Below, piece after piece: positions 37,975 to 47,030 of a stretch of 64,000 nt of DNA (positions are counted from its first letter, which is position 1; each line of letters begins with the position of its first letter). This DNA comes from Hyalangium ruber (GTDB taxonomy: Bacteria; Myxococcota; Myxococcia; Myxococcales; Myxococcaceae). The notes beneath the pieces are model-generated. The model saw nothing but the letters and a program-made list of their open reading frames with translations, was not told where the DNA came from and ran no database searches. A program made the translations under genes and the position numbers. Location: NCBI RefSeq assembly GCF_034259325.1, contig NZ_JAXIVS010000001.1, positions 1,207,252 to 1,271,251 on the forward strand, read 5' to 3'.

Positions 37975-39921
37975 ATGTTCGCGGATTTTGATCCCTTGGA
38001 CTTGAAGCCCGGCCAGATGGTGAGCCACTGGCGCATTGTCCGACGCATCGGAAGGGGCGGGTATGCCGTCGTCTACGAGGTGGAGAAGGATGGCCAGCGT
38101 TTCGCACTCAAGCTGGCCTGTCAGACAGAGCGCAGCCTTGATCCGAAGCAGACGGACGCGCGCGCGCGGCGCGAGGCAGCCTGTCTCCAGCTACTCAACC
38201 ACCGCCACATCATCCGTATGCGGGGACAAGGCCGGTGGCCGGACACGCTCTCAGGCTTCCACTACATCGTTCTAGACTTCGTGGACGGCTACACGCTCGC
38301 CCGCTGGGTGGAGCGGACCAACCCGACGCCGCATGAAGTCGTCGTCCTGTTCCTCAAGCTGTTTGAAGCCCTGGAGCACATGCACGGTAAGAACGTGTTC
38401 CATCGGGACTTGAGCCTGAGAAACATCATGGTCACCAAGGACGGCGAGCCGGTGATCATCGACTTTGGAGCGGCGGACCACGCGACCGCCGAGGATTTGA
38501 CGGATGGGCCGCTTCCCCCTGGAACGCCGCGCATCCGCAGCCCCGAGGCTCAAGCCTTCTGGGATGAAAACCGCCTCAAGCCCGGGGCCCGTTACACGTT
38601 CAAGGCGACGGACGATATTTTCGCGCTCGGGGCGGACCTGTACGACGTGCTGACGAACCCGACGCCGACGCGCGGCGAGACTCGGCCCCTGCTCGGGAAC
38701 GCGCTGATCGAGCAGCCCACCCCGCACCGGGCAACCAAGGGGCGCGTTCCGGTGGAGTTGAGCGCCTACGCGATGAAGCTGATCAGTCGCGACTTGGAGG
38801 TGCGGCCCGCGACGGCCAAGGATGCGCGGCGCCCGCTGGTGGACTTGGTGCGTTTCGAGGGGGACGACTGGCGCGAGAGCGGCATTCACCCGGCATCCGC
38901 GCAGCTACCGCCAGAACCCGGCGAAGAGGAACCGGTGCCAGTCGAAGCGCGAGGACCCCAGGGCCCGCAGGAGCCGATCCCTTTCCATCCGCTCCCGGTG
39001 CAGGTAGCGCCAGCGGATGCGGCGCCCGTGCCTTCTCCGGTGCAGGTAGCGCCAGCGCCAGCGGATGCGGCGCCCGTGCCTTCTGCTGCGGGGGCTGGAG
39101 CGCAGCACAGCGCGCGCCGTGCGTGGCTGCGCTCGGTGTTCGTCGGGCCGCTGGTGCTCTCTGTCTTCGCGGCAGTCGTGGCCGCCTCCCTGCTGCACAT
39201 ACCAGCGCAACCCGAGCCGTCCCCCGTGGCCAGGAGCGCACCAGCGGAGCAACCCCGAGCCTCAAGCACCCTGGCCGAAAAGCCGACAAGCCGCCCCGAA
39301 CGGTTAGCCTCCCCTCTCCCTACCCAGAAGGAGGCGAGCCTGTCCGTGAAGCTGCCCGACAACTCCCCAACGCTCACCAACGGCGTACCCGACCCGCAGC
39401 AAGCTCAGAGAGGCAGCGCGCGGCGCGCCCTGATCAAGAAGTGCGCGGCGCTCGTGGCTTCCGTCGCATGGCTTGAAGCGGGCTGCACTGGCATGCAGAC
39501 GCGCCCGGATCCCGAGCCATGCCCCGAGGAAGCCGTTAAGGCGATGCGGCAAGAGCTAGGGTGGAAGATCGGCAGCAACGATGCGCCCTTCATCCTGCTG
39601 GACGTGACCAAGGGGAGCGTTGAAGAGGCTCGCGAGCAACCCTTGACCGTCTGGAAGGATGGGCCCGTGACGGGTGCGCTGATCGAGCCGCAAGGAAAGG
39701 CGCCTGCGGGGATGCGGATAGATGGGCACCTGTGGACGACGGGTGATCGCATCTACGGACGCTACGTCCGCGCCCACCTTCCAGGCGGGCGCACCGTGCC
39801 GATCTGCCTCGAACTGGAGAACGCGGGCGATCTGGGCTCGGCCAAGCGCGAGGGCTCGAAGCCCGGCCACACCGTAGGAGACAAGGTGTCCAGTACGCGA
39901 GCCGTTGAGCGGTGGCGGTGA
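37975..39921 (+). CDS. Transmembrane Ser/Thr protein kinase
   Basis: This kinase of 648 residues has all key residues: glycine loop IGRGGYAVV (25-33), Lys46 in FALKLAC, HRDLSLRNI (143-151) and DFG (163-165). A proline/alanine-rich juxtamembrane linker leads to one transmembrane helix (VFVGPLVLSVFAAVVAASLL, about 385-405). A C-terminal outer region has paired cysteines and no recognised domain. GAGAGG lies 8 bases before the ATG at 37975. It is probably co-transcribed with the DUF2381 gene, which may modulate the outer domain. Confidence 0.9.
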   Translation: MFADFDPLDLKPGQMVSHWRIVRRIGRGGYAVVYEVEKDGQRFALKLACQTERSLDPKQTDARARREAACLQLLNHRHIIRMRGQGRWPDTLSGFHYIVLDFVDGYTLARWVERTNPTPHEVVVLFLKLFEALEHMHGKNVFHRDLSLRNIMVTKDGEPVIIDFGAADHATAEDLTDGPLPPGTPRIRSPEAQAFWDENRLKPGARYTFKATDDIFALGADLYDVLTNPTPTRGETRPLLGNALIEQPTPHRATKGRVPVELSAYAMKLISRDLEVRPATAKDARRPLVDLVRFEGDDWRESGIHPASAQLPPEPGEEEPVPVEARGPQGPQEPIPFHPLPVQVAPADAAPVPSPVQVAPAPADAAPVPSAAGAGAQHSARRAWLRSVFVGPLVLSVFAAVVAASLLHIPAQPEPSPVARSAPAEQPRASSTLAEKPTSRPERLASPLPTQKEASLSVKLPDNSPTLTNGVPDPQQAQRGSARRALIKKCAALVASVAWLEAGCTGMQTRPDPEPCPEEAVKAMRQELGWKIGSNDAPFILLDVTKGSVEEAREQPLTVWKDGPVTGALIEPQGKAPAGMRIDGHLWTTGDRIYGRYVRAHLPGGRTVPICLELENAGDLGSAKREGSKPGHTVGDKVSSTRAVERWR

Positions 39922-39946
39922 GGGGGGCCCGATAGAGCGCGTGAGC

Positions 39947-40400
39947 GTCGGACAGGTGCAGCGGGCGCGGTGGAGCCCTCGCGCGTCCAGGTTCACCTGC
40001 CGGGCCCGTGAGCGCGCGCGCACGTCGGACAGGTGCAGCGGGCGCGGTGGAGCCCTCGCGCCTCCAGGTTCACCTGCCGGGCCCGTGGAGCGCGCGCGCC
40101 GCGTCGGACAGATGCAGCGAGCGCGGTGGAGCCCCCGCGCCTCCAGGCTCGCCTGCTGGGCCCGTGAGCGCGCGCGCCGCGTCGGACAGGTGCAGCGGGC
40201 GCGGTGGAGCCCCGCGCGTCCGGGCTCACCTGCTGGGCCCGTGGAGCGCTCACGCACGTCGGACAGGTGCAGCGCGGGCCGGTGAGCACGTCGAGGCGGG
40301 CCTGCTGTGCCTGTGGAGCGCCCGCGCCGCGTCGGACAGGGGAAGTTGGGCCGGGTGGAGCCCTCCCGCGTCGAGGTGGCCCTGCTGGGTCGTTCCGCTG
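39947..40400. repeat. Array C: six copies of the ~78-bp repeat
   Basis: Units begin GTCGGACAG at 39947, 40024, 40103, 40181, 40258 and 40331, with spacings of 77, 79, 78, 77 and 73. Conserved parts are GTGCAGCGGGC, GGTGGAGCCC, CTCCAGG and CACCTGC plus GGGCCCGTG. Inside a unit, CAGGTG can pair with CACCTG and TGGAG with CTCCA, giving nested hairpins. The array sits between the intact kinase and the pseudokinase genes. Confidence 0.88.
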
Positions 40401-40523
40401 ACGCTGTAGCCAGGGATCGCGCCGCGCCTAACCTGGAGCGTCGTTCCATGTCCCAGTACATGCCGGGTAGTGTTTCCTCCGTTGGGTGGCGCCCTTTCTC
40501 GCGCTGCCAGGAGTCGATCCCAC

Positions 40524-41723
40524 ATGGCCACTGCTCGCCAACCCTGGAGCGTCCCGGGGGTGATTCTCTTCTCTCATGGCGATCTCTCGTATGAGGTCGA
40601 TCTGTTTCGACCGTTGGTCGAAGAGTTGGCCCAATCCAGGCTCGGGGAAATGACCGTCCCAGCCTATGAACGCACCGAGAAGAAGCGCCTGCGGGAAGTC
40701 ATCGTCCGCAGCCTGCCGCCTACGTCGTCTGACGATCCCGAATTGCTGGAAAGGATGCGCGCGCGGCTCCGAGAAGAGGCGCACCTCGCCACGTACCTGC
40801 AACATCCGAGGATCGCCCGCACTCTTGGGCCCTACGAAGTTCAAGGCGTCCTCTACATCGTGTCCGACCGTGTAGAGGGCACCTCGATCAACACTCTGAT
40901 CACCTACTCGCAGATGCGCGAAAAGCTCCTCTCCCCGGCGTTCTGCCTCTACGTGGGCGCCGAGGTTGCGGGCGCGCTGCACTACGCGCACACCTGCAAG
41001 GACGAGAACGGCGCCCCGCTGGGCATCGTTCATCGGGACTTGAACCCCGCCCGCATCTTCCTGGAGCCAGAGGGAGGGGTGATACTGACGGACTTTGCCC
41101 GCGCGCGCTCCCTGCTCCCGGGCCGAGTGGCATCGACGTTGCCGCGCCCTCATGGTGACGTGTTCTATTGCTCCCCCGAGGCGTTGCTCTGCGAGGAGAC
41201 GAATCCGCGCTCGGATCTGTTCTCGCTGGGGCTGGTGCTGCTGGAACTGGCCACGTGGCGCCACCTCTACAGCACCGCCACCGTGCGGCCCGACGACTTG
41301 GAGGAGGAGCTAACCACGAAGGTCAAGGCGCAGGTTCTAGACGCGGCGATCACGGCCATGGAGGCAGAGCTACCGGACCATGCGGAAGACTGCATCCTGC
41401 GGGCTGCCACGTTCACCCGGGAAGAAGTGGACGAGATCACCGAGCCTCTCGCGCATCCGCTGCGCTCCATCGTCCGCAAGTTGATCCAGCGGAACCCGGA
41501 AGATCGCTATCAGTCGGCTGCTGAGGTGGAGGCCGATCTGCGGGCGGGCCTTGCTGCGCTGGGAGCCCCCTACGGGCCCAAGGAGGCGCTAGACGAGGTG
41601 CAGCTCTCTCTGACGGGGGCCAGCATGAGCCGGGGCGTTCTCGGGCCCACGAGCGAGAGCCAGCTGCCGCCCAACATGGTAACGGAAGAGGACATCATCA
41701 ACGAGCGGGACAGCACTCCCTAG
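40524..41723 (+). CDS. Ser/Thr kinase-like protein, probably a pseudokinase
   Basis: This protein of 399 residues keeps the kinase fold but has lost key residues. The glycine loop is absent at the N-terminus, the ATP-binding Lys is replaced by Arg (VIVRSL), and the Mg-binding Asn is replaced by Arg in HRDLNPARI (170-178). DFG has become DFA (190-192). The HRD Asp is kept. It has no transmembrane helix. AGGAG lies 11 bases upstream of the ATG at 40524. It may act as a scaffold or allosteric partner for the intact kinase encoded upstream beyond repeat array C. Low residual activity cannot be excluded. Confidence 0.8.
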   Translation: MATARQPWSVPGVILFSHGDLSYEVDLFRPLVEELAQSRLGEMTVPAYERTEKKRLREVIVRSLPPTSSDDPELLERMRARLREEAHLATYLQHPRIARTLGPYEVQGVLYIVSDRVEGTSINTLITYSQMREKLLSPAFCLYVGAEVAGALHYAHTCKDENGAPLGIVHRDLNPARIFLEPEGGVILTDFARARSLLPGRVASTLPRPHGDVFYCSPEALLCEETNPRSDLFSLGLVLLELATWRHLYSTATVRPDDLEEELTTKVKAQVLDAAITAMEAELPDHAEDCILRAATFTREEVDEITEPLAHPLRSIVRKLIQRNPEDRYQSAAEVEADLRAGLAALGAPYGPKEALDEVQLSLTGASMSRGVLGPTSESQLPPNMVTEEDIINERDSTP

Positions 41724-41914
41724 CTACCCGCCGCGCCCTCTCTCACGCTCCCCGCAGGCCCTGCTTCGGCGTCGTGCCGAGGATGGGATCGGCTTGTCTT
41801 CGAGGTTGACGGCAGACAAGCCCCCTATGCGCGTCTCCCCCTCTGACCCTAGCCGTCCGCCTCTGGCCCTTGGGGCCTTCACCCGTCCGACAGGACAACG
41901 CCCGCAGGTTCCGT

Positions 41915-42388
41915 ATGCCAAGAGCCCCCGCGAAACCTCCCGCCGCTGCACGCTCCCGGCGCCCCACGGAGCGCAACCGCAAGCCCTCCCCACTGCCGCG
42001 ACACATCGAGATCCGGCAGCGCCGATTACCCGCCACCCTGAGCGCGGCCTTGAAGCAGGCACGTAAGCGAGCGGGCATGACTCAGGCGGAAGCAGCCGAG
42101 GGCATCGGCATCGCTTCCGAGGTGTATGGACGAATGGAGCGGGGGGGAGTGCTGCCGAGCGTTCCAACGCTGTTGCGCATGTGCCTGATTCTCGGCAGCG
42201 GGCCCGATGAACTGATGGGGTTTGCTGAAGTGGAACTGGGGAAAAGCGTTCCCGGGGTAAACACGGTGCCGCCTGGCCTGATGGACACGCCTGAAAAGCG
42301 CCGCCTCTTGCGCCGCCTCGCTCGCTTGGACAGTCTGAGGATCAAGGCACTGGCGCGGCTGGTCGCCTTACTTCTGCCGGTGCGCTGA
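41915..42388 (+). CDS. XRE-family transcriptional regulator
   Basis: This protein of 157 residues has a basic, proline-rich N-terminal tail. An XRE helix-turn-helix lies in residues 48-100 (ALKQARKRAGMTQAEAAEGI and SEVYGRMERG), and a helical C-terminal region ends with LARLVALLLPVR. The ATG at 41915 is the first ATG of the conserved part; the frame is open upstream to 41870. It follows the pseudokinase gene on the same strand by about 190 bases and may regulate the kinase locus. Confidence 0.8.
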   Translation: MPRAPAKPPAAARSRRPTERNRKPSPLPRHIEIRQRRLPATLSAALKQARKRAGMTQAEAAEGIGIASEVYGRMERGGVLPSVPTLLRMCLILGSGPDELMGFAEVELGKSVPGVNTVPPGLMDTPEKRRLLRRLARLDSLRIKALARLVALLLPVR

Positions 42389-42569
42389 ACGCCCAAGGCT
42401 GAGGAGCCCCCCGTCGTCGCGGGCTTCTGCCCAGCTAGCAGGGGAGCCTGGACACGCGGGCTCCACCGGTCCCAGTTTCAGAGCACAGTTGCGGCTTCGG
42501 CTCTGCCCCCGTTTGGGAGCGCGCGGAGATGGGGCCCGCGGTCACCTTTTCCAAACACGGCGAGAGACC

Positions 42570-43736
42570 CTACGGGGTATCCGGGGCGGGAGGCTGGTAG
42601 CCCGGCTTGGCACGAGCGGCGGCGGGCGACGGGCAGAAGTGACGAAAGTCACAGGCGTCGCAGGTCGGATCATCTCCGCCCGCTGGCCAGTGGGCCATGA
42701 TCTTCCCGTGCTGGGCCTCTCGCGCGGCGCACGACTCGATGTCGACAACGACCTTGTCGAACTCGGCGAGCGCCGCAGTCATGCTCGGATCGGTTATGGG
42801 CACCGCTCGGATGGCGCGTTGCATCCGGAACTCCAGGGAGAAGGCCGGAATCTGCGCGCCGGGAGTCCACGTCCTCAGTAGGTAATCGTCGCGAGACCCC
42901 GGCACGGGCTTCACGTCCGTGCGACCGTGCTTGACGTCACGCTGGAGTTCGCCGAGGCCGGCCTGACCGAGAGCGAGCTCGTTGATGTAGATCAGCACGC
43001 CTGCCACGACCGGAGCCGCGTTCGGCTGCTTCGAACGAAGCCACGCGTACATCTGCAACTGCCAGTCACCCTGCTTCCAGTACGGATGATTCGTCGAGGG
43101 ACGAGCCGCGCCCTTGTAGTCAACGATGATCTCGGCACCGGACGGCAGGTTGGGAACCACCGCCCTCACCGCGTCGCAGAGCGCGTTGTTGCCGGTGGCT
43201 CCCACCGTCACCGAGGACAGCACGTCCATAATCCCGTGGAGCTCGTACATCCGGGCGCGCGCCTTCATGCCCGCGGGCATGGTGAGCGGGCGCGTCCCGA
43301 TGACCCGCTCCTCGGCTGACTGCACCAGCGGGAAGAGCTGGGGGCCAATCTCGTTCACCGCGCGTTCGGCGCGCTCGTAGGCGCTATCTCGCAGGTCCCT
43401 GCTCCTGGGATTCTTCCCCGCCGCAGCGAGCGTTGCCTCGACGACATCTCCTATGACGCCGATGTCATGGGCCGCACGGTTGGAAGGAGGGTTCGCGTTG
43501 TAGGGCGTCTTCGTGCAAGGCCAGGGGAACGCCGGTGGGCTCGACTTCCAGAGCCGGTAGGCCGTCTCCATGACGCCGTGGATGAACTCGCCGAACCACA
43601 TCTGAACGGGTCGCGAGGGCGGCAGGGCGCTGCCGTTTTGGTAGCGGTACTGCAGCCCGCAGCGCATGAACGAGAGGAGATCTCCCGTGAGGGAGTAGTT
43701 GGGGACCAGTTCGCGCTCTCGACGTCGCTCCAGCAT
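42570..43736 (-). CDS. RecB/Cas4-type PD-(D/E)XK nuclease with Fe-S cluster
   Basis: This nuclease of 388 residues has the RecB-family catalytic motif: HGIMD near residue 170, VDYKG at 205-209 (Asp206, Lys208) and a QLQMY (QxxxY) motif at 226-230. Four cysteines, Cys26 and CDACDFRHFC (359-368), match the C-(n)-CxxCx5C iron-sulfur pattern of AddB and Cas4. It should cut or resect DNA. Its ATG overlaps the stop of the upstream UvrD-like helicase gene (ATGA), so the two proteins probably form one helicase-nuclease complex. There is no Chi-type or host addA/addB context, so a defence role for this island pair is plausible. Confidence 0.85.
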   Translation of the reverse strand: MLERRRERELVPNYSLTGDLLSFMRCGLQYRYQNGSALPPSRPVQMWFGEFIHGVMETAYRLWKSSPPAFPWPCTKTPYNANPPSNRAAHDIGVIGDVVEATLAAAGKNPRSRDLRDSAYERAERAVNEIGPQLFPLVQSAEERVIGTRPLTMPAGMKARARMYELHGIMDVLSSVTVGATGNNALCDAVRAVVPNLPSGAEIIVDYKGAARPSTNHPYWKQGDWQLQMYAWLRSKQPNAAPVVAGVLIYINELALGQAGLGELQRDVKHGRTDVKPVPGSRDDYLLRTWTPGAQIPAFSLEFRMQRAIRAVPITDPSMTAALAEFDKVVVDIESCAAREAQHGKIMAHWPAGGDDPTCDACDFRHFCPSPAAARAKPGYQPPAPDTP

Positions 43737-46135
43737 CAGATCAACTCCAGGGGAATCGCATTGGCCATGCCGGGGGGCTTCCGGCTTGAGTAGGGGGCTG
43801 CCCAGGGCCAAGAGCCGTCTCGTCTCCAGAACGTGGCGATGTTGTGGATCGTGGTCGAATACCTCAAGCAGGGGTTCAGGCCCACGAGGAGGAGCACCGA
43901 TTGAGGCCTGCTGTACGCGACGTAGTAGAGCCGGATGAGATCCTCGTAGGTGCGTTGCAAGGCCGTCCGTTGCTGCCGGAGTGATCCGACCATGCAGGCG
44001 GACGCTAGATCGTCCTCCATCTCGGCGACGTTGCTCGGCTGGTCGGGAAACCGCTTGAAGCGGTTCTTGTGGTGGTCCTTCTTGAAGTCGGAGGCGACGT
44101 CCACAATGACCAGCGGGTACTCAAGCCCCTTCGCCTGGTGGATGGTCATCATCGAGAAGCGATCCCGTGGCACCGCCGGCATGATCTCCTCGTCGACGTC
44201 GATCAGGCTCTCGGCGAGCGGCGCAAAGATGTCGCGCAGGGCACTCTCCACGCTGCGGCGGTCGTGAGGCCCCGAACCAAAGAGCACGAGCGACTTGTAG
44301 GGCGAGAAGGTCGCGGACTGACTGATAGCGCGCGATACCGCCTCAAGATGCACTTGCCCCTCGGGATCGTCCCGGAGACGCGGGAACCACGAGAGGAGCT
44401 TGAAACACAATTCGAGGATTGGCCACTCGCGCGGCCAGGTGGCGGTGGACTGTGGCTGGCGGCTTCCCCAGGCTGTGACGAATGCCGAGAGGCCTCGAGG
44501 GTTGGTCGGATGCGGGGTCGTGGCGGCGTATTGCGCGTACGCGTTCCGGAACGTAGTGAGGTGTTGCTTGGTTTCGAGGCGCAGGAGCATCGAGGTCTGC
44601 ACCGTCCCAGCTGGATCCAGGCACTCAAGCATCGCGCCGATCAACTGCTGGATGTCCGGGATGTCGCGCAGGGCCTGACCGCGCGGATTGAAGACGTGGA
44701 TGTTCCGGGAGACCAACTCCTGCCGCAAGAAACAGGGCAGACGAGGCCGGGGCGGGTTCCCCTTGAACCCGGCTTGATACTCGTTGACGGAGTGGGCCAG
44801 CAGCACGGCATCGCCGAAGTCACCTCCGTTCGGATCCCGGGTGATGGCGACAGGCCCCGCTTGGCCCTGAACGACGCGCCCGTTCCCCCGGAACACATCG
44901 TTGAGTAACGACGCGAGATCCGCCGCCAGCGTCTCAGCTGTGTCGCGGAACATCCCCAGAACGGGTGCGCCCTTCGAGGGAAGCCGTGCCTGGATCGTCG
45001 GCTTCGGGGGAGTGACCCGCGCCGGGCGGAAATCGGGATCGTTGTCGATAAACGAGTTGAAGAAGGTGACGATCTCGGGAGTGGAGCGGTAGTTTAGGAA
45101 CAGGTCGATGCGCTGAGCATTCGTGCCGGGAACGGCGCTTGCGAGCCGATTCCGGAAGTCCCGGAAGAGTTCCACCGTTGCACCGCGGAAGCGATACAGC
45201 GACTGATCATCATCTCCGACGACGGTGAACGACGCGGTGCACTTCCGGAAGAGCTGGAAGTAGATGCTCTCCTGGAGCAAGTTCGTATCCTGATACTCGT
45301 CGACGAGAACGGCGCGGAGTCCGTCCGTGAACCTATCGAGCCGGTTGGCGGAGAGCCGATCGAGGAACTCCTTCTCAAGCAGAGCGAAATCCAGGCGATT
45401 GTCGGCGCGCAGGTTTTGGACGTAGGCCTCGTAACCGCTCTTGAGGAGATCGCGAGCGGAGGTATGCGTCGCCAGCGTCCGGAATTGCTGCAGGTCGATG
45501 ACGTCGTGCGAGAAGCGGTCGAACAGCGGGCGCACGGTCTTGACGAGCTCGGCCACGTTCGTGGGGCTCGCCCGATCGAAGGTGAATCCCGAGAGGTACG
45601 CCGCCACATCCGGGGCGATCGTGCCGCCATTGTAGACCGTTCCGGTCAAGCCCCGTCGGTGCATGAGCGTGTTCGCCGCGAAGCCCTCCAGCAGGACCGG
45701 CGCGGTGTCCGTGGGTGCGCGCAGTCTCCGCAGCACGTCCTCGCAGATGCTGTCGAGCGTTCCTGTCAAGAACCGGTTGACGTCCACCTTCGCTAGGTGC
45801 GCCTTGAGGGTGGAGGAGCCGTGCGCCCGGAGGTAATCGACGAGGAGGAAACCCCACTCGATGAGCCGAGTCCGGATCTCGTCCGCAGCCTTGTTCGTGA
45901 AGGTCGTCAGGAGGATCTGTTCGGGTAGCAGCCCATCCACGAGCACGAGTCGCAGCGCGCGGAGCACGAGCACGGTCGTCTTCCCGCTGCCCGGACCGGC
46001 GACGATCTGGAGCGGAACGTCCGCAGCGTGATGGACACACTGCTCCTGCTGGGGATCCGGCGGGTGCGAGGCGAACCGAGGGATGACCTTGCGGAGCGTG
46101 GGGATAAAGTCGTTGAGGGGCAGCACGGTCTGCAT
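43736..46135 (-). CDS. UvrD/PcrA-like superfamily 1 helicase
   Basis: This SF1 helicase of about 799 residues has motif I GPGSGKTT (47-54), motif Ia LTTFTNKAADEIR, motif II VDEYQDTN, motif III GDDDQSLYRFRGA, motif V MTIHQAKGLEYPLVIV and motif VI YYVAYSRPQ. It should unwind DNA 3' to 5'. The next gene is an overlapping PD-(D/E)XK nuclease, recalling AddAB organisation. The ATG at 46135 is used; a TTG at 46183 would add 16 residues, and neither has a good ribosome site. Upstream lies a tRNA 3' remnant with terminator, so its own promoter is unclear. Confidence 0.88.
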   Translation of the reverse strand: MQTVLPLNDFIPTLRKVIPRFASHPPDPQQEQCVHHAADVPLQIVAGPGSGKTTVLVLRALRLVLVDGLLPEQILLTTFTNKAADEIRTRLIEWGFLLVDYLRAHGSSTLKAHLAKVDVNRFLTGTLDSICEDVLRRLRAPTDTAPVLLEGFAANTLMHRRGLTGTVYNGGTIAPDVAAYLSGFTFDRASPTNVAELVKTVRPLFDRFSHDVIDLQQFRTLATHTSARDLLKSGYEAYVQNLRADNRLDFALLEKEFLDRLSANRLDRFTDGLRAVLVDEYQDTNLLQESIYFQLFRKCTASFTVVGDDDQSLYRFRGATVELFRDFRNRLASAVPGTNAQRIDLFLNYRSTPEIVTFFNSFIDNDPDFRPARVTPPKPTIQARLPSKGAPVLGMFRDTAETLAADLASLLNDVFRGNGRVVQGQAGPVAITRDPNGGDFGDAVLLAHSVNEYQAGFKGNPPRPRLPCFLRQELVSRNIHVFNPRGQALRDIPDIQQLIGAMLECLDPAGTVQTSMLLRLETKQHLTTFRNAYAQYAATTPHPTNPRGLSAFVTAWGSRQPQSTATWPREWPILELCFKLLSWFPRLRDDPEGQVHLEAVSRAISQSATFSPYKSLVLFGSGPHDRRSVESALRDIFAPLAESLIDVDEEIMPAVPRDRFSMMTIHQAKGLEYPLVIVDVASDFKKDHHKNRFKRFPDQPSNVAEMEDDLASACMVGSLRQQRTALQRTYEDLIRLYYVAYSRPQSVLLLVGLNPCLRYSTTIHNIATFWRRDGSWPWAAPYSSRKPPGMANAIPLELI

Positions 46136-46186
46136 CAGACGGAAGGGGGCCACCAACGGTACGACACCAGCGCCCCGCGGCAAAGG

Positions 46187-46220
46187 GAAAAGCCCCCAAA
46201 TCCCAAGGACTTGGAGGCTC
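46187..46220 (-). terminator. Terminator behind the tRNA remnant
   Basis: On the minus strand AGCCTCCAAG pairs with TTTGGGGGCT (two wobble pairs), followed by TTTTCCCTTT. It lies 3 bases after the tRNA 3' end and 50 bases before the helicase start, so it is probably the original terminator of that tRNA gene. Confidence 0.65.
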
Positions 46221-46223
46221 TTT

Positions 46224-46248
46224 TGGCGTGCCCAGGGCGGGATTCGAA
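46224..46248 (-). other. tRNA 3' end remnant (attachment-like)
   Basis: The minus strand reads TTCGAATCCCGCC followed by CTGGGCACGCCA, a T-loop and acceptor strand of a tRNA. The matching 5' T-stem and the rest of the tRNA are absent upstream. A tRNA starting with GCCCAGG (Phe or Lys type) would fit. Such a truncated 3' end is typical of an integration site. No integrase for this site is visible. Confidence 0.6.
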
Positions 46249-46436
46249 TTCGATTCCGCTGAGCCGCCGGAAGGCGCCGAGGGCCGTGATTCGAGGGGTT
46301 ACGAGGGCGCCAACAGGGGACACTCCCGCCTTTGATGAGCCGCAGCGAGAGCCATCTTCCGACCCTGCACTTCGCCTTGCGCGCGGCTTCTCTGGCTCCT
46401 TACGTTCAGTGCTCCAAGAGGGCACGCACTCCACCG

Positions 46437-46635
46437 GGAGCCCTCACATACCTCAGCCCCCTCAGCCTGCCTCCACACCTGCCGCACGCGAACACGTCGA
46501 GGGCGAACCTCCTGCGCAGCAGCCCGGCCCAGTCCAAACGGGGTGTGCGCTCCTTCCTTGGTTCCTCCGCCGTCGCGGCAAAGGCGGGGCTCTCCTCGCT
46601 CCAGCCCCGGTTCCTCCCCCGCTTGAGGGAGCGTT
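46437..46635 (-). mobile_element. Remnant 7 of the IS91-like transposase tail
   Basis: The minus strand keeps the PxSxxTGPGCCAGGSPSTCSRAAG-like tail in a shifted frame and a CxxC-type block. Its border near 46625 reads CCCTCAAGCGGGG, like remnant 1. It sits between the tRNA remnant and a small gene. The remaining sequence from 46250 to 46437 shows nothing else. Confidence 0.45.
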
Positions 46636-46637
46636 CC

Positions 46638-46838
46638 TCATTCGACCGTTTGCGGCATGCCCCACCGCGTGAGGGTGTCGCGAATCAGCTTTCGGGTGGC
46701 GGCGTCCATGTCGAGGCCTTGTTCTTTGAGCCAGTTGGCGAGAATGCGTCGCGCCTCCCACGCGAGCGTCGACTCCGGCTGTGCGTCTGCCTTGGCTACG
46801 AGATCTTGTACGGTCTCTTTTTCGAGGCGTACTGGCAT
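46638..46838 (-). CDS. Small antitoxin-like protein
   Basis: This protein of 66 residues has an N-terminal strand-like MPVRLEKETVQDLV followed by helices (STLAWEARRILANWLKEQG). This resembles ribbon-helix-helix/antitoxin-type proteins, but no family is certain. GAGGGG lies 7 bases before the ATG. No toxin gene is found beside it, so it may be a solitary remnant. Its stop lies next to remnant 7, so the natural C-terminus could have been altered. Confidence 0.5.
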   Translation of the reverse strand: MPVRLEKETVQDLVAKADAQPESTLAWEARRILANWLKEQGLDMDAATRKLIRDTLTRWGMPQTVE

Positions 46839-47030
46839 GCGATTCCCCTCGCTCGCCCACCGACAGGTTGGGCCCGCTGGAGATAGCGCGGCCCGCGCTT
46901 AGTTCGCTCGGTGTCCGAAAGAGTTAGCCCGGTTTTGTACATTCCTCCCTCGGAGCGCGCAGCATCTAGGTGGTCTGTCCGGGTTCGGTACTTCCCGGAC
47001 ACGCCTTAGAGACTCGCCCTGGCTGTGTGG

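Noticed and set aside
35830..40400. CRISPR array.
   Set aside because: The repeats are adjoining, about 78 bp, with no unique spacers of constant size and no cas genes.
39556..40461. A long minus-strand open frame across repeat array C with a repeating 26-residue peptide.
   Set aside because: The repeat length is near 78, a multiple of three, in very GC-rich DNA, so open frames arise by chance. Unit lengths vary (73, 77, 79), and no start site or family features exist.
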